Assembly (NCBI RefSeq): GCF_051628905.1
Contig: NZ_CP157575.1
Coordinates: 2,728,001 to 2,792,000, forward strand
Length of the DNA: 64,000 nucleotides
Source of the DNA: Asaia sp037151935
Lineage (GTDB): Bacteria; Pseudomonadota; Alphaproteobacteria; Acetobacterales; Acetobacteraceae
Reading direction: 5' to 3'
Shown: in pieces, positions 27,240-35,335 of the stretch
How the letters are laid out: each line of letters starts with the position of its first letter
Numbering within the stretch: the first letter of the stretch is position 1
Program-made: the position numbers and the translations under genes
The notes under the pieces: generated by a model
What the model saw: the letters and a program-made list of their open reading frames with translations, nothing else
Database searches by the model: none
What the model was told of the DNA's origin: nothing

Positions 27240-27399
27240 GGGGTACTTACATTGCCGCCGACGCTTGGTCGTTGGCAGCATAACCGCGCGTCCGACAGGG
27301 TTTCAGAGACCGTGTCGGCGAGTCCTAGAGCGCGTAGCGAGACCTGGGCGCCGAGACGGCTATTTCTCGGCGTTTCGACGATGTGAAAGCTGATATCCC

Positions 27400-28623
27400 T
27401 TGCGTTTCCTGTTTGTGCATCAGAATTTTCCCGGCCAGTTTCTTCACCTGGTAAGGCATCTGCATGAGCAGGGGGAGCACGAAATTGTCTTCATTTCGGA
27501 GGCGAATGAGGGGGCACTGCCCGGTGTAAGGCGGGTTCTCTATCGTCAGGAACGGGCAGTCTCACCCCATACCCATCCTTCCCTGCGCGAATTGGAGATG
27601 GGATTGAGCCGGGCCGAAGCGGTCGCGCGCGCGGCCCAGACGCTCAAGGGGCTGGGCTACATACCTGATATCATTATCGGGCATCACGGCTGGGGTGAGC
27701 TGCTGAATATTGTCGATGTCTATCCGACAACGCCCATTCTAGGCTATTTCGAGTTTTTCTATCACACTGATCGCAACGATGTTGATTTCGACCCGGAATT
27801 CCCGCCGCGACCGGACCTCTTTCCCAATGTCCGCGTAAAGAACGGAATCAATCTTCTCGCGCTGAATCTCAATCAATATGGTCAAACCCCCACGCTCTTT
27901 CAGAAGAGTACCTATCCGGACTGGGCGCAAAACCGCATCAGTCTTCTCCGTGAAGGGGTCAATCTGGATCTCTGTGCGCCGGAGCCTGCAATTTTCGAGC
28001 GTGATGTCGCTATCGGGCCGCATATCATCCGCCCGCAGGACAAGCTGATAACCTTTGTGGCGCGCAATCTGGAGCCCTATCGCGGCTTTCATAGCTTCAT
28101 GCGCGCCTTGCCCCGTATCCTGGCCGAGCGCCCCGATGCCCGGGTTGTGCTGATCGGCGGTGATGGCACGAGCTATGGCGCCCCGCCCCCGGCAGAGGCG
28201 GGTAGCTGGCGCAATGTTTTCCTCAATGAGGTGGCGTCACGGCTCGATCTCGACCGTGTTCATTTCATGGGCAAGGTCGATTACGACCTCTTCCGTACGG
28301 CGCTTAAAAGGTCGGATGCGCATGTCTACCTGACCTATCCGTTTGTCGCCTCCTGGTCGCTACGAGAGGCCATGGCAACGGGATGCGCCATTGTGGGCAG
28401 TCAGACGGCATCGGTTGAGGAGTTCATTACCGATAGGCGCAACGGTCTTCTGGCGCCTTTTCTGGAGCCCGATCGTATTGCCGATTCCATTCTCGAAATC
28501 ATCGAAGACAGGAGTCTTGCCGCCAAGCTCAGGCAAGAGGCCCGACATTTTGCCGAAGCTGAACTCTCACTCAGTGGCTATCTCGCAAACTACGACGCCC
28601 TGATCGCCTCCATCGTCAAATGA
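27400..28623 (+). CDS. Glycosyltransferase family 4 protein
   Basis: This is a 407-residue GT-B enzyme. The N-terminus MRFLFVHQNFPGQFLHLVRH is the hallmark of a GT4 subgroup with an FPGQ start. The C-terminal donor-binding half shows FVARNLEPYRGFHSFMRALP, then VHFMGKVDYDLFRTALKRSD, then SLREAMATGCAIVGSQTASV with the Glu/Gly pattern for the nucleotide sugar. The start is TTG (27400), which the family N-terminus demands, although no good ribosome binding site precedes it. It is the last gene of the block, 160 bp after the previous one, and is followed by a hairpin. Confidence 0.9.
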   Translation: MRFLFVHQNFPGQFLHLVRHLHEQGEHEIVFISEANEGALPGVRRVLYRQERAVSPHTHPSLRELEMGLSRAEAVARAAQTLKGLGYIPDIIIGHHGWGELLNIVDVYPTTPILGYFEFFYHTDRNDVDFDPEFPPRPDLFPNVRVKNGINLLALNLNQYGQTPTLFQKSTYPDWAQNRISLLREGVNLDLCAPEPAIFERDVAIGPHIIRPQDKLITFVARNLEPYRGFHSFMRALPRILAERPDARVVLIGGDGTSYGAPPPAEAGSWRNVFLNEVASRLDLDRVHFMGKVDYDLFRTALKRSDAHVYLTYPFVASWSLREAMATGCAIVGSQTASVEEFITDRRNGLLAPFLEPDRIADSILEIIEDRSLAAKLRQEARHFAEAELSLSGYLANYDALIASIVK

Positions 28624-28660
28624 GAGAGGCCATCAGGGCGCGCAGGTAACATCGGCGTTT

Positions 28661-28682
28661 CTGCCCCGGCGTGCCGGGGCAG
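28661..28682. terminator. Hairpin between convergent GT4 and porin genes
   Basis: Perfect arms CTGCCCCGG and CCGGGGCAG with loop CGTG lie midway between two convergent stops. It could serve both directions, although T-runs are absent. Confidence 0.55.
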
Positions 28683-28689
28683 GGAGGGA

Positions 28690-30159
28690 TCAGAAGATTT
28701 CGATATGGGATTTGAAGCCCAGAACCGCAGCATCCTTCAGGCCCTGCTGGGCGCCCGGACGGATGAAATACTGGAAGTCAGGTGCGAAGGTGATGCCGCG
28801 CCATACGCGGATCTGATACATCGCTTCGATCACCATCCCGTTGGTCTGGGGGAAGAATGAGCCGTTCAGCAAGGTCTGATAGCCCAGGCTTTGCTGGATC
28901 TGCTGGGCGGTCTTCACCTTCTTCGAAACCTGGATATAGCTGAAATTCACGCCCCAGGCGTCGAGCGGGCGCGATTTCCAGAAGCCACGGTCCAGCACGC
29001 CGAGGGAGAACTGACGCTCGCGGGTCTGCGTAACGGGAGAGTTGTTGTAGAAGACGCCAAGCAGGGTGATACCGGCATCGGGGCCATTGCCTTTATGACG
29101 CATGATCATCTGATCGGCGAGGGCATATGCCGACCAAGAGTTGTTATGCACTTTGCGAGCCTGGCCTGTGACAGCCCAGTAATTGTCGTTGCGGTCGTAA
29201 AGCACGTCAGGATGCGGTGCCGTATCGACAATGCCGCCCAGCTTATAATGGCCGGGAAGCTTGTCTTTACCGAAAATGGGCTCCCAACCGAATTCGACCG
29301 GTGCAGCTTCTCCGTTGATGTCGGCGCCATTCCATTTGAAGCCGGTGCGCATCTGCTGGACGCCGTAAATGCCCATCGTATTAAAGTAAACACCCGCTTG
29401 GATATAGGTGTACTGCGAAGGACGAACACGAACACGCGCAGCCCAGTTCGAATCCGGGTAGGAGGAATGGCTGGTATTATCGGACGACGCTTTCGGATTG
29501 CCGCAGAAAGCGTTGTTCATGAAGTTGCAGTATAGCGGGTTCGACGAGAAGTCGGTCAGCAGCGGAATACGACCGGCTGCGATGTCGAGATGGCCGTTGA
29601 ACAGGGTCTCTTCACCATAGATATAGACGAGATGGACAACCACGTTGCCGCCACCACCGTAGATTTCCTGGCTGGGGTTGAGGTTGTCGCCGAACATGCG
29701 GCTGGCGGGGATGCCATAACGACCGACGATGACAGCATGGGTCGAAAAGCCACGGATGCCGGCGAGCTTTTCCCAGTCGATGTCGTTTTCAAAGCCGTAC
29801 TGACCGGCATTGCTGCTGCCCTGACGCAGGCCGAGACCTTTGGTAGGACTCGTGATCGCACCGGCAAATTCGTTCGTCGTATCGAGCAGGATCGCAACGC
29901 CGTGCTGACGCAGCCAGGTGTTCCAGCCCCATGGGTCGTCGAAGATTGCTTCGGGGTGAGGCAAAGGCGGAACTGACGAATTCTGCAGATTATACGTGCC
30001 GATAGGGCTCGAGACACGCACGGAGGGAGCAAGTCCGGTACCGTTCGGTGCGCCACCGGCCAAAGGCGACTGAGCCTGGGCTGTCGGGATGGCGGAGAAC
30101 GTGGCGAGAGCTGTGGTGACAACACCCAGCGCCTTGAATGAGATACGGGAAAGAGACAT
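28690..30159 (-). CDS. Carbohydrate-selective porin, OprB family
   Basis: This is a 489-residue outer-membrane protein. The signal peptide ends near TAQAQS. The mature part has OprB-family blocks such as DDPWGWNTWLRQHGVAILLD, then GRIPLLTDFSSNPLYCNFMN, then GFKWNGADINGEAAPVEFGW, and a C-terminal GFKSHIEIF ending in Phe, as outer-membrane barrels do. OprB porins admit glucose and other sugars or polyols, which fits an acetic acid bacterium living on sugars. The ATG at 30159 starts a proper signal peptide and is preferred to the upstream 30192. Confidence 0.92.
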   Translation of the reverse strand: MSLSRISFKALGVVTTALATFSAIPTAQAQSPLAGGAPNGTGLAPSVRVSSPIGTYNLQNSSVPPLPHPEAIFDDPWGWNTWLRQHGVAILLDTTNEFAGAITSPTKGLGLRQGSSNAGQYGFENDIDWEKLAGIRGFSTHAVIVGRYGIPASRMFGDNLNPSQEIYGGGGNVVVHLVYIYGEETLFNGHLDIAAGRIPLLTDFSSNPLYCNFMNNAFCGNPKASSDNTSHSSYPDSNWAARVRVRPSQYTYIQAGVYFNTMGIYGVQQMRTGFKWNGADINGEAAPVEFGWEPIFGKDKLPGHYKLGGIVDTAPHPDVLYDRNDNYWAVTGQARKVHNNSWSAYALADQMIMRHKGNGPDAGITLLGVFYNNSPVTQTRERQFSLGVLDRGFWKSRPLDAWGVNFSYIQVSKKVKTAQQIQQSLGYQTLLNGSFFPQTNGMVIEAMYQIRVWRGITFAPDFQYFIRPGAQQGLKDAAVLGFKSHIEIF

Positions 30160-30292
30160 GAGGGCAGTCCGCCAGTCGTATGGAAAACGCAAAGTTCCGT
30201 TGCATGATGAGAGCAGGGGGTCATCCCTTATCCCAACATGACTTTTTTATTACATATGATTTAGATTTGGCAACGGTACGAAAGGCCGATTT

Positions 30293-30314
30293 CTGCTCAC
30301 AGCGCTGTGAGCAG
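30293..30314. promoter_or_regulatory. 22-bp perfect palindrome upstream of the porin gene
   Basis: The arms CTGCTCACAG and CTGTGAGCAG meet around a central CG with no loop. A loop-free dyad suits a dimeric DNA-binding protein better than a terminator. It lies about 135 bp before the porin ATG and beside the ppa terminator. Confidence 0.45.
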
Positions 30315-30318
30315 AGAA

Positions 30319-30345
30319 ACCGGAAAGACGCTGTGTCTTTCCGGT
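30319..30345 (-). terminator. Rho-independent terminator of ppa
   Basis: An 11-bp stem (ACCGGAAAGAC / GTCTTTCCGGT) with a 5-nt loop lies 25 bp past the ppa stop. On the minus strand the base of the stem runs into TTTCTC. Confidence 0.65.
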
Positions 30346-30370
30346 CACTGTTTATTACAGCGTGGCTGCT

Positions 30371-30892
30371 TTACTTAGCGGCTTCAAGAGCAGCGAGAAT
30401 GGCCTTCTTGGCTTCTTCCGGGCCAGCCCAGCCGGAGACTTTCACCCACTTGTTGGGTTCGAGGTCCTTGTAGCGCTCAAAGAAATGCCCGATTGCTTTC
30501 AGCGTGATTTCCGGCAGATCGTTGATCGTCTTTACGTCGGTATACTGGGTGTGGATCTTGTCGTGAGGCACGCAGATGATCTTCTCATCCTGGCCGCTCT
30601 CATCTTCCATTTTCAGCATGCCGATCGGGCGGGCGCGGATGACAGCACCGGGAACGATCGGGCCGGGGGCCAGAACGAGCGCGTCGGCCGGATCGCCATC
30701 GGCAGCCAGCGTGTTCGGAATAAATCCGTACGCAGCCGGGTAATTCATCGGCGTGAACAGGAATCGATCGACGAATACCGCGCCGCTTTCCTTGTCTACT
30801 TCGTATTTTACAGAAGAACCCTGCGGGATTTCGATCACGACATTGATGTCATCGGGAACAGACTTGCCGGGGGAGATCTTGGTGACGTCCAT
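30371..30892 (-). CDS. ppa: Inorganic pyrophosphatase
   Basis: The 173-residue protein is a family I soluble pyrophosphatase. It carries the metal-binding signature DGDPADALVL with three Asp, the substrate-binding segment EIPQGSSVKYEVDKESG, and FLFTPMNYPAAYGFIPNTL. It hydrolyses pyrophosphate made in biosynthesis to phosphate in the cytoplasm. The ATG at 30892 follows AGGA about 10 nt upstream. The next gene on this strand is the porin, beyond a terminator, so ppa is probably monocistronic. Confidence 0.96.
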   Translation of the reverse strand: MDVTKISPGKSVPDDINVVIEIPQGSSVKYEVDKESGAVFVDRFLFTPMNYPAAYGFIPNTLAADGDPADALVLAPGPIVPGAVIRARPIGMLKMEDESGQDEKIICVPHDKIHTQYTDVKTINDLPEITLKAIGHFFERYKDLEPNKWVKVSGWAGPEEAKKAILAALEAAK

Positions 30893-31035
30893 CACTTCAT
30901 TTCCTGGTGGGGTTGAAATTATGGCGTGATCTTAGCCGCGCATTTCTTTCCTGCCCAGATGCTGTAACGCTATGTGCCGGTCATGTTGTGATAATTGTCA
31001 CGGTGACGGTGGTGGCCTTCCCTCGAAACGCCGGG

Positions 31036-31341
31036 TTACCGATCGACATGACCGAGGTCGCGCTCGGGGGCGATCACATCGCGAAGGCGCTGCTTGATGT
31101 CTTTGGGTCCGGGAAAGCCGCCATCGCGTTTACGTTCCCAGAGCAGAACCTCGTTGACAGTAATACTGAAATGGCCGCCCGTATCCGGGACAAGCGCGAC
31201 TTCGCCGAGGTCGGTGCCGAAGCTCGACAGGAGTTCCTGCGCAATCCAGGCAGAGCGCAGCATCCAGTTGCATTGCGTGCAATAGCGGATGGCAACGCGT
31301 GGACTTGGGGCAGGGGTTACAGCTGCCGTATCGGTGCTCAT
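31036..31341 (-). CDS. SelT/SelW/SelH (Rdx) family protein
   Basis: The 101-residue protein carries the thioredoxin-like CxxC of the family near its start (RYCTQCNWMLRSAWIAQELL) and the following VALVPDTGGHFSITVNEVLLW block. Bacterial members have Cys where animal selenoproteins have Sec. They are assumed to be redox proteins, but the partner is unknown. It stands alone between ppa and a tRNA gene. Confidence 0.88.
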   Translation of the reverse strand: MSTDTAAVTPAPSPRVAIRYCTQCNWMLRSAWIAQELLSSFGTDLGEVALVPDTGGHFSITVNEVLLWERKRDGGFPGPKDIKQRLRDVIAPERDLGHVDR

Positions 31342-31516
31342 GGGCTTCGCTCCTCACGTCGTTACGTGTGTCTTGTCTCACGCTGGTCATGTGCAATTTG
31401 TGACTGCCGTGCGGGTACAGCACCCTCCTATCATCGTTAAATTGGGCCGCACACGGATTTCTTTGCTGTCTCGTCTTGCAAAAAGCCCCGAATTGCGCGA
31501 TTTCCACCCTACCTGT

Positions 31517-31590
31517 GCGCCTGTAGCTCAATTGGTTAGAGCAGGCCGCTCATAACGGCTTGGTTGCGGGTTCGAGTCCTGCCGGGCGCA
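31517..31590 (+). tRNA. tRNA with CAU anticodon, probably tRNA-Ile2 (lysidine-modified) rather than elongator tRNA-Met
   Basis: The 74-nt cloverleaf is complete: acceptor GCGCCTG/CGGGCGC with one G-U pair, D-arm GCTC/GAGC, anticodon stem GGCCG/CGGCT with loop CTCATAA, and T-arm GCGGG-TTCGAGT-CCTGC. The discriminator base is A, and CCA is not encoded. A CAU anticodon fits Met or the minor Ile tRNA read after TilS converts C34 to lysidine. The acceptor pairs C4-G69 and C5-G68 are the positive TilS determinants known from E. coli, and the variable loop TGGTT resembles Ile2. I therefore lean to Ile2. Confidence 0.9.
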
Positions 31591-31669
31591 GGGGTTCCGC
31601 TCCATCATGGAGCGCATTCGAGCCGCGTTCTCGTCTTTTCCGACCGACCATTTCATCAGGAGATCCGTC

Positions 31670-33349
31670 ATGGCCGCCTATCAGTATGTCTATGTCATGA
31701 AGGACCTGACGAAGGCCTATCCGGGAGGGCGTGAAGTCTTCAAGGGCATCACCCTGTCCTTCCTTCCCGGCGTCAAGATCGGTGTGCTCGGTGTCAACGG
31801 CGCCGGTAAATCGACCCTGCTCAAGATCATGGCCGGTATCGAAAAAGAATATGGCGGTGAGGCTTGGGGGGCAGAAGGCGCGCGCATCGGTTATCTGGAG
31901 CAGGAGCCCAAGCTCGACGAGTCCCTGACCGTCGGTGAGAACGTGGCGCTCGGCTTTGGCGATCTGAAGCACGCTGTCGATCGTTTCAACGAGATCTCGA
32001 TGGCTTTCGCCGAGCCGATGACCGATGACGAGATGACCGCTCTTCTGGCCGAACAGGCCGAATTGCAGGAAAAGATCGACGCCGGCGATGGCTGGGAGCT
32101 GGACCGCAAGCTCGAGATCGCGCTCGAAGCGCTGCGCTGCCCGCCTGCCGACAGCCCTGTCACCATGCTTTCCGGTGGTGAGCGCCGTCGCGTGGCCCTG
32201 TGCCGCCTGCTGCTGGAAAAGCCCGACCTGCTGCTGCTCGACGAACCGACCAACCATCTCGATGCCGAGAGCGTGGCCTGGCTCGAAAAGACCCTGCGCG
32301 ATTATCAGGGCACCGTCATGGTCATCACCCATGACCGCTACTTCCTCGACAATGTCACGAACTGGATTCTCGAAATCGAGCGCGGTCGTGGTTATCCGTT
32401 CGAAGGCAATTACTCCTCGTGGCTGACCCAGAAGCGCAAGCGTCTTGCACAGGAAGAGAAGGAAGAGAGCTCGCGCCAGCGCGCCCTTGCCGCCGAGCAG
32501 GAATGGATCAGCGCCTCGCCCAAGGCCCGTCAGGCTAAGAGCAAGGCCCGTATCACCAAATACGAGGAAATGCTGGCCGCTAGTCAGGAGCGTGCTGGTG
32601 GCACGGCCGATATCGTTATCACCCCCGGCCCCCGTCTGGGTGGCACGGTCATCGAGGCCGAGAATCTTTCCAAGGGCTTTGGCGATCGCCTGCTGATCGA
32701 CGGCCTGAACTTCAAGCTGCCTCCGGGTGGTATCGTGGGCGTGATCGGGCCGAACGGTGCAGGTAAGTCCACGCTGTTCAAGATGATCACCGGCCAGGAC
32801 GCGCCTGATGGCGGCGCTCTCAAGGTCGGTGAGACGGTCAAGCTCGGCTATGTCGATCAGTCGCGCGATTCGCTCGATGACACCAAGACGGTCTGGGAAG
32901 AAATCTCGGGCGGTACGGATGTCATTCATCTCGGCAAGCGTTCCGTTCCGTCACGCGCCTATGTCGGAGCCTTCAATTTCAAGGGTTCCGACCAGCAGAA
33001 GCGCGTCGGTGTGCTTTCTGGCGGTGAGCGGAACCGCGTGCATCTGGCCAAGATGCTCAAGAAGGACAGCAATGTCATTCTGCTCGACGAACCGACGAAC
33101 GATCTCGATGTCGATACGCTACGCGCGCTCGAAGACGCTCTGGCCGAATTCGCCGGTTGCGCTGTGGTCATCTCGCATGATCGCTGGTTCCTCGATCGTC
33201 TGGCCACGCATATCCTCGCTTTCGAGGGCGATAGCCATGTCGAGTGGTTCGAGGGTAACTTCCAGGATTATGAAGAAGACAAGCGTCGTCGCCTTGGTCC
33301 GGATTCGACCGAGCCGAGCCGCATCAAGTACCGCCCCATCGCGCGCTAA
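31670..33349 (+). CDS. ettA: Energy-dependent translational throttle protein EttA (ABC-F)
   Basis: The 559-residue protein has two ABC ATPase domains joined by a linker and no membrane helices. The first Walker A is GVNGAGKST (about residue 40), with signature LSGGERRRVALCRLLLEK and Walker B LLLLDEPTNHLD. The second is GPNGAGKST, with LSGGERNRVHLAKMLKK and VILLDEPTNDLD. The arm and linker pattern (RYFLDNVTNWILEIERGRGY) matches EttA, which binds the ribosomal E site and gates translation by ATP level. The ATG at 31670 with AGGAG 8-12 nt upstream replaces an upstream start that would run from the tRNA gene. Length matches EttA (about 555). Confidence 0.96.
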   Translation: MAAYQYVYVMKDLTKAYPGGREVFKGITLSFLPGVKIGVLGVNGAGKSTLLKIMAGIEKEYGGEAWGAEGARIGYLEQEPKLDESLTVGENVALGFGDLKHAVDRFNEISMAFAEPMTDDEMTALLAEQAELQEKIDAGDGWELDRKLEIALEALRCPPADSPVTMLSGGERRRVALCRLLLEKPDLLLLDEPTNHLDAESVAWLEKTLRDYQGTVMVITHDRYFLDNVTNWILEIERGRGYPFEGNYSSWLTQKRKRLAQEEKEESSRQRALAAEQEWISASPKARQAKSKARITKYEEMLAASQERAGGTADIVITPGPRLGGTVIEAENLSKGFGDRLLIDGLNFKLPPGGIVGVIGPNGAGKSTLFKMITGQDAPDGGALKVGETVKLGYVDQSRDSLDDTKTVWEEISGGTDVIHLGKRSVPSRAYVGAFNFKGSDQQKRVGVLSGGERNRVHLAKMLKKDSNVILLDEPTNDLDVDTLRALEDALAEFAGCAVVISHDRWFLDRLATHILAFEGDSHVEWFEGNFQDYEEDKRRRLGPDSTEPSRIKYRPIAR

Positions 33350-33417
33350 GGGATGAGGATGTCGGAGTGGCGTTTCTCTGACATCTCTCCTGTCGATGTC
33401 ATGTCGGGTGCCGGATC

Positions 33418-33960
33418 GTGACGCTGGGCCGTCAGATCCGCACCCAGCGCCTCGTCCTGCAACCTGTGACGTGGCGCGACATGCAGGATATGATCCGTCT
33501 CAAGACCAATGGTGCCTCTTTTGGGCGTATGCTGGGCGGGGTGCGCTCCCTTCAGCAGGTCGAAGACGAGATGGCCGATGATCTGTCTTTCTGGGCAAAG
33601 CGCGGCATCGGTATTTTTTCCATTCGTGAAAACGATCGCTTCGTCGGTATCACCGGTCTGCACGAACGACCGGATGGCCGTGGGCTCGGTCTGCGTTTCG
33701 CACTTGTGCCCGAGGCCGCAGGGCGCGGCATTGCCCGCGAGGCGGCTGGCGCGGCCCTGCGCTTTGCGCTCGACGCCGGTATCGAGCGTGTGGTGGGCGT
33801 TACGCGCGAAGACAACATGCCTTCACGTATCGTTCTGGGCAGTATCGGCATGCATCATGTCGAAAGCTTCGAGCGCGATGGATATCTTATGCTCGTCTAC
33901 GAAATAAGACAGGAAAGGCGTTCGGGGTCCGCGGGTGATCCGGCATCCGTTCAGAGATGA
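33418..33960 (+). CDS. GNAT-family N-acetyltransferase (RimJ/RimL-like)
   Basis: This is a 180-residue protein of the RimJ/RimL type: IRTQRLVLQPVTWRDMQDMI at the start, then GIGIFSIRENDRFVGITGLH, and the acetyl-CoA loop in PEAAGRGIAREAAGAALRFA. The late segment GVTREDNMPSRIVLGSIGMH is also typical. Members acetylate N-termini of ribosomal proteins or small molecules; the target here is unknown. The start is GTG, 68 bp after ettA, so it may be cotranscribed with it. Confidence 0.9.
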   Translation: MTLGRQIRTQRLVLQPVTWRDMQDMIRLKTNGASFGRMLGGVRSLQQVEDEMADDLSFWAKRGIGIFSIRENDRFVGITGLHERPDGRGLGLRFALVPEAAGRGIAREAAGAALRFALDAGIERVVGVTREDNMPSRIVLGSIGMHHVESFERDGYLMLVYEIRQERRSGSAGDPASVQR

Positions 33961-34663
33961 CTCGCTCTGTGCGTAGCGGTCCAGTCCGGGTGATTATTCT
34001 TTTCCGCCTGACAGACGAGTAGCTAGATCCGGGTGATCGGCGGCCGCTAGGGATGGCGCACAGGGCATAGCGCCCCTGAAACGGTATTGTGGCGATGCGA
34101 CGGCGGCGACGCTGAGGGTCTTCACCGGCTTGCTCCCGGCACCGTCAGGATTGGTGACCGCGCTACGGGTGTCCAGTCTATGGCGTCTCTGCACATGCCC
34201 GTGACTGCATTAAATTACCGCCGCGCAGTCAAAAGCTGCACGAGAAGCAATTTCTTCTCACGTGTTGAGACGAAGTCCGGTGGGCGGGAGCGTCTCCAAG
34301 TCATCACCCGTGTCGCTTGCCAGGTTGTCGCGTTTTGAATGCCTGAGCTGGCAACACGTATTGTCGGAGGCGATGTGCTTCAGCTCAAGGGGGCGGAGGA
34401 GAGCGTGTGATAACCGACACGATCTTTTCTGCTCATCCGGGCTGCGGGCGGAAGTCGACGCACCCGAGTACAGTGACTGGCAGGAGGTCCGGGCAAGATA
34501 AGCCAGCTCATCGGCGTTTTTTCGAAGGGGGCTGTCGGAGAAACAATCGCTAGAAACGACCATCCGCGTGATGGCAGGGCTCTTGGCCGGCAAACCTCCG
34601 CCGCAGGGGCAGAAGAGCGCCGGGCAAATCCCGCAAGGACGGCCAGCTTCAGTGAAAGACATT
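33961..34663. other. Roughly 700-bp stretch without a convincing gene
   Basis: Open frames exist on both strands, the longest being 134 codons on the minus strand (34258-34662), but none has recognisable motifs or a credible ribosome binding site, and their translations are rich in Ser, Arg and Cys like shadow frames. No tRNA, IS end or direct repeat was found. It could hold decayed genes or a non-coding RNA. Confidence 0.5.
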
Positions 34664-34695
34664 TCTCACGAAGGGAGCGGACACCCTTCGTGAGA
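34664..34695 (-). terminator. Strong hairpin downstream of the mlaC-like gene
   Basis: A perfect 12-bp stem (TCTCACGAAGGG / CCCTTCGTGAGA) with an 8-nt loop lies 10 bp past the stop at 34706. The minus-strand sequence after it is AATGTCTTTC, a weak T-rich tail. Confidence 0.6.
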
Positions 34696-34705
34696 CGCAT
34701 ACTCG

Positions 34706-35323
34706 TCAGTGACGATGCGAGAGCTGACGCTCCAGCGCGCTGATAAGTGTGGCAACATTGCCGCCATTACGGGCAAGATAGGAGCTGTAATCCTGACGCT
34801 GGGTCAGGCGCAGGCTCGTGCCTTCGCCGATCATGTCGACAATTTTCATGCCGCCATCCTTGGCAATCAGCAGCCCCATATCTGCTGTAGGCTGGCCTGG
34901 GCGCATGATCTGAGCGCTGACAAGCTCGCCATTCGGCGTGTTGGTGGCGCCGGTCACGCGAAAGCTGACGCCCTTGTAATCACCGATCTTGTCGGTAACC
35001 GCATTGACCAGAACCTGATGGAACAGCTTGAGATACTGGGCCTGCTGCTCTGGCGTTGCAGAGCGCCAGTAGCGGCCCAGGCAGAACTTGCCGATCGTCG
35101 CAATATCGACATTGTCCTGAAGCAGCGGCAGAACTTCCTGACGCTTTTCGGTCAGGGATTTGTCGCTGTTGATGATGCCGATGAGCTTGCCACCGAAAGC
35201 GGTGACGAAGCCTTGGGCATCGTCAGCATGAGCGGGTGTGCTCAGTGCGGCGACGGAAACGAGGGCCGTGGTCATCAGACCGAGAGCCGCGCGGCGGGAA
35301 AGGGAAAGGCAGGTTTTGAGCAT
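34706..35323 (-). CDS. MlaC/Ttg2D-family periplasmic phospholipid-binding protein
   Basis: This is a 205-residue protein with a signal peptide (LSRRAALGLMTTALVSVAAL, cleaved near AHADD). The mature part follows the MlaC pattern: a helix around FGGKLIGIINSDKSLTEKRQ, then FCLGRYWRSATPEQQAQYLK, then YKGVSFRVTGATNTPNGELV, and KIVDMIGEGTSLRLTQRQDY near the end. MlaC shuttles phospholipids between the MlaA complex in the outer membrane and the MlaFEDB transporter. The mlaA-like gene lies 12 bp upstream in the same operon; mlaFEDB is not in this window. Confidence 0.9.
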   Translation of the reverse strand: MLKTCLSLSRRAALGLMTTALVSVAALSTPAHADDAQGFVTAFGGKLIGIINSDKSLTEKRQEVLPLLQDNVDIATIGKFCLGRYWRSATPEQQAQYLKLFHQVLVNAVTDKIGDYKGVSFRVTGATNTPNGELVSAQIMRPGQPTADMGLLIAKDGGMKIVDMIGEGTSLRLTQRQDYSSYLARNGGNVATLISALERQLSHRH

Positions 35324-35335
35324 GTCGGGAGGTCC

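Noticed and set aside
34258..34662. 134-codon open frame on the minus strand in the gene-poor stretch
   Set aside because: No motif, poor start context, and shadow-like composition.
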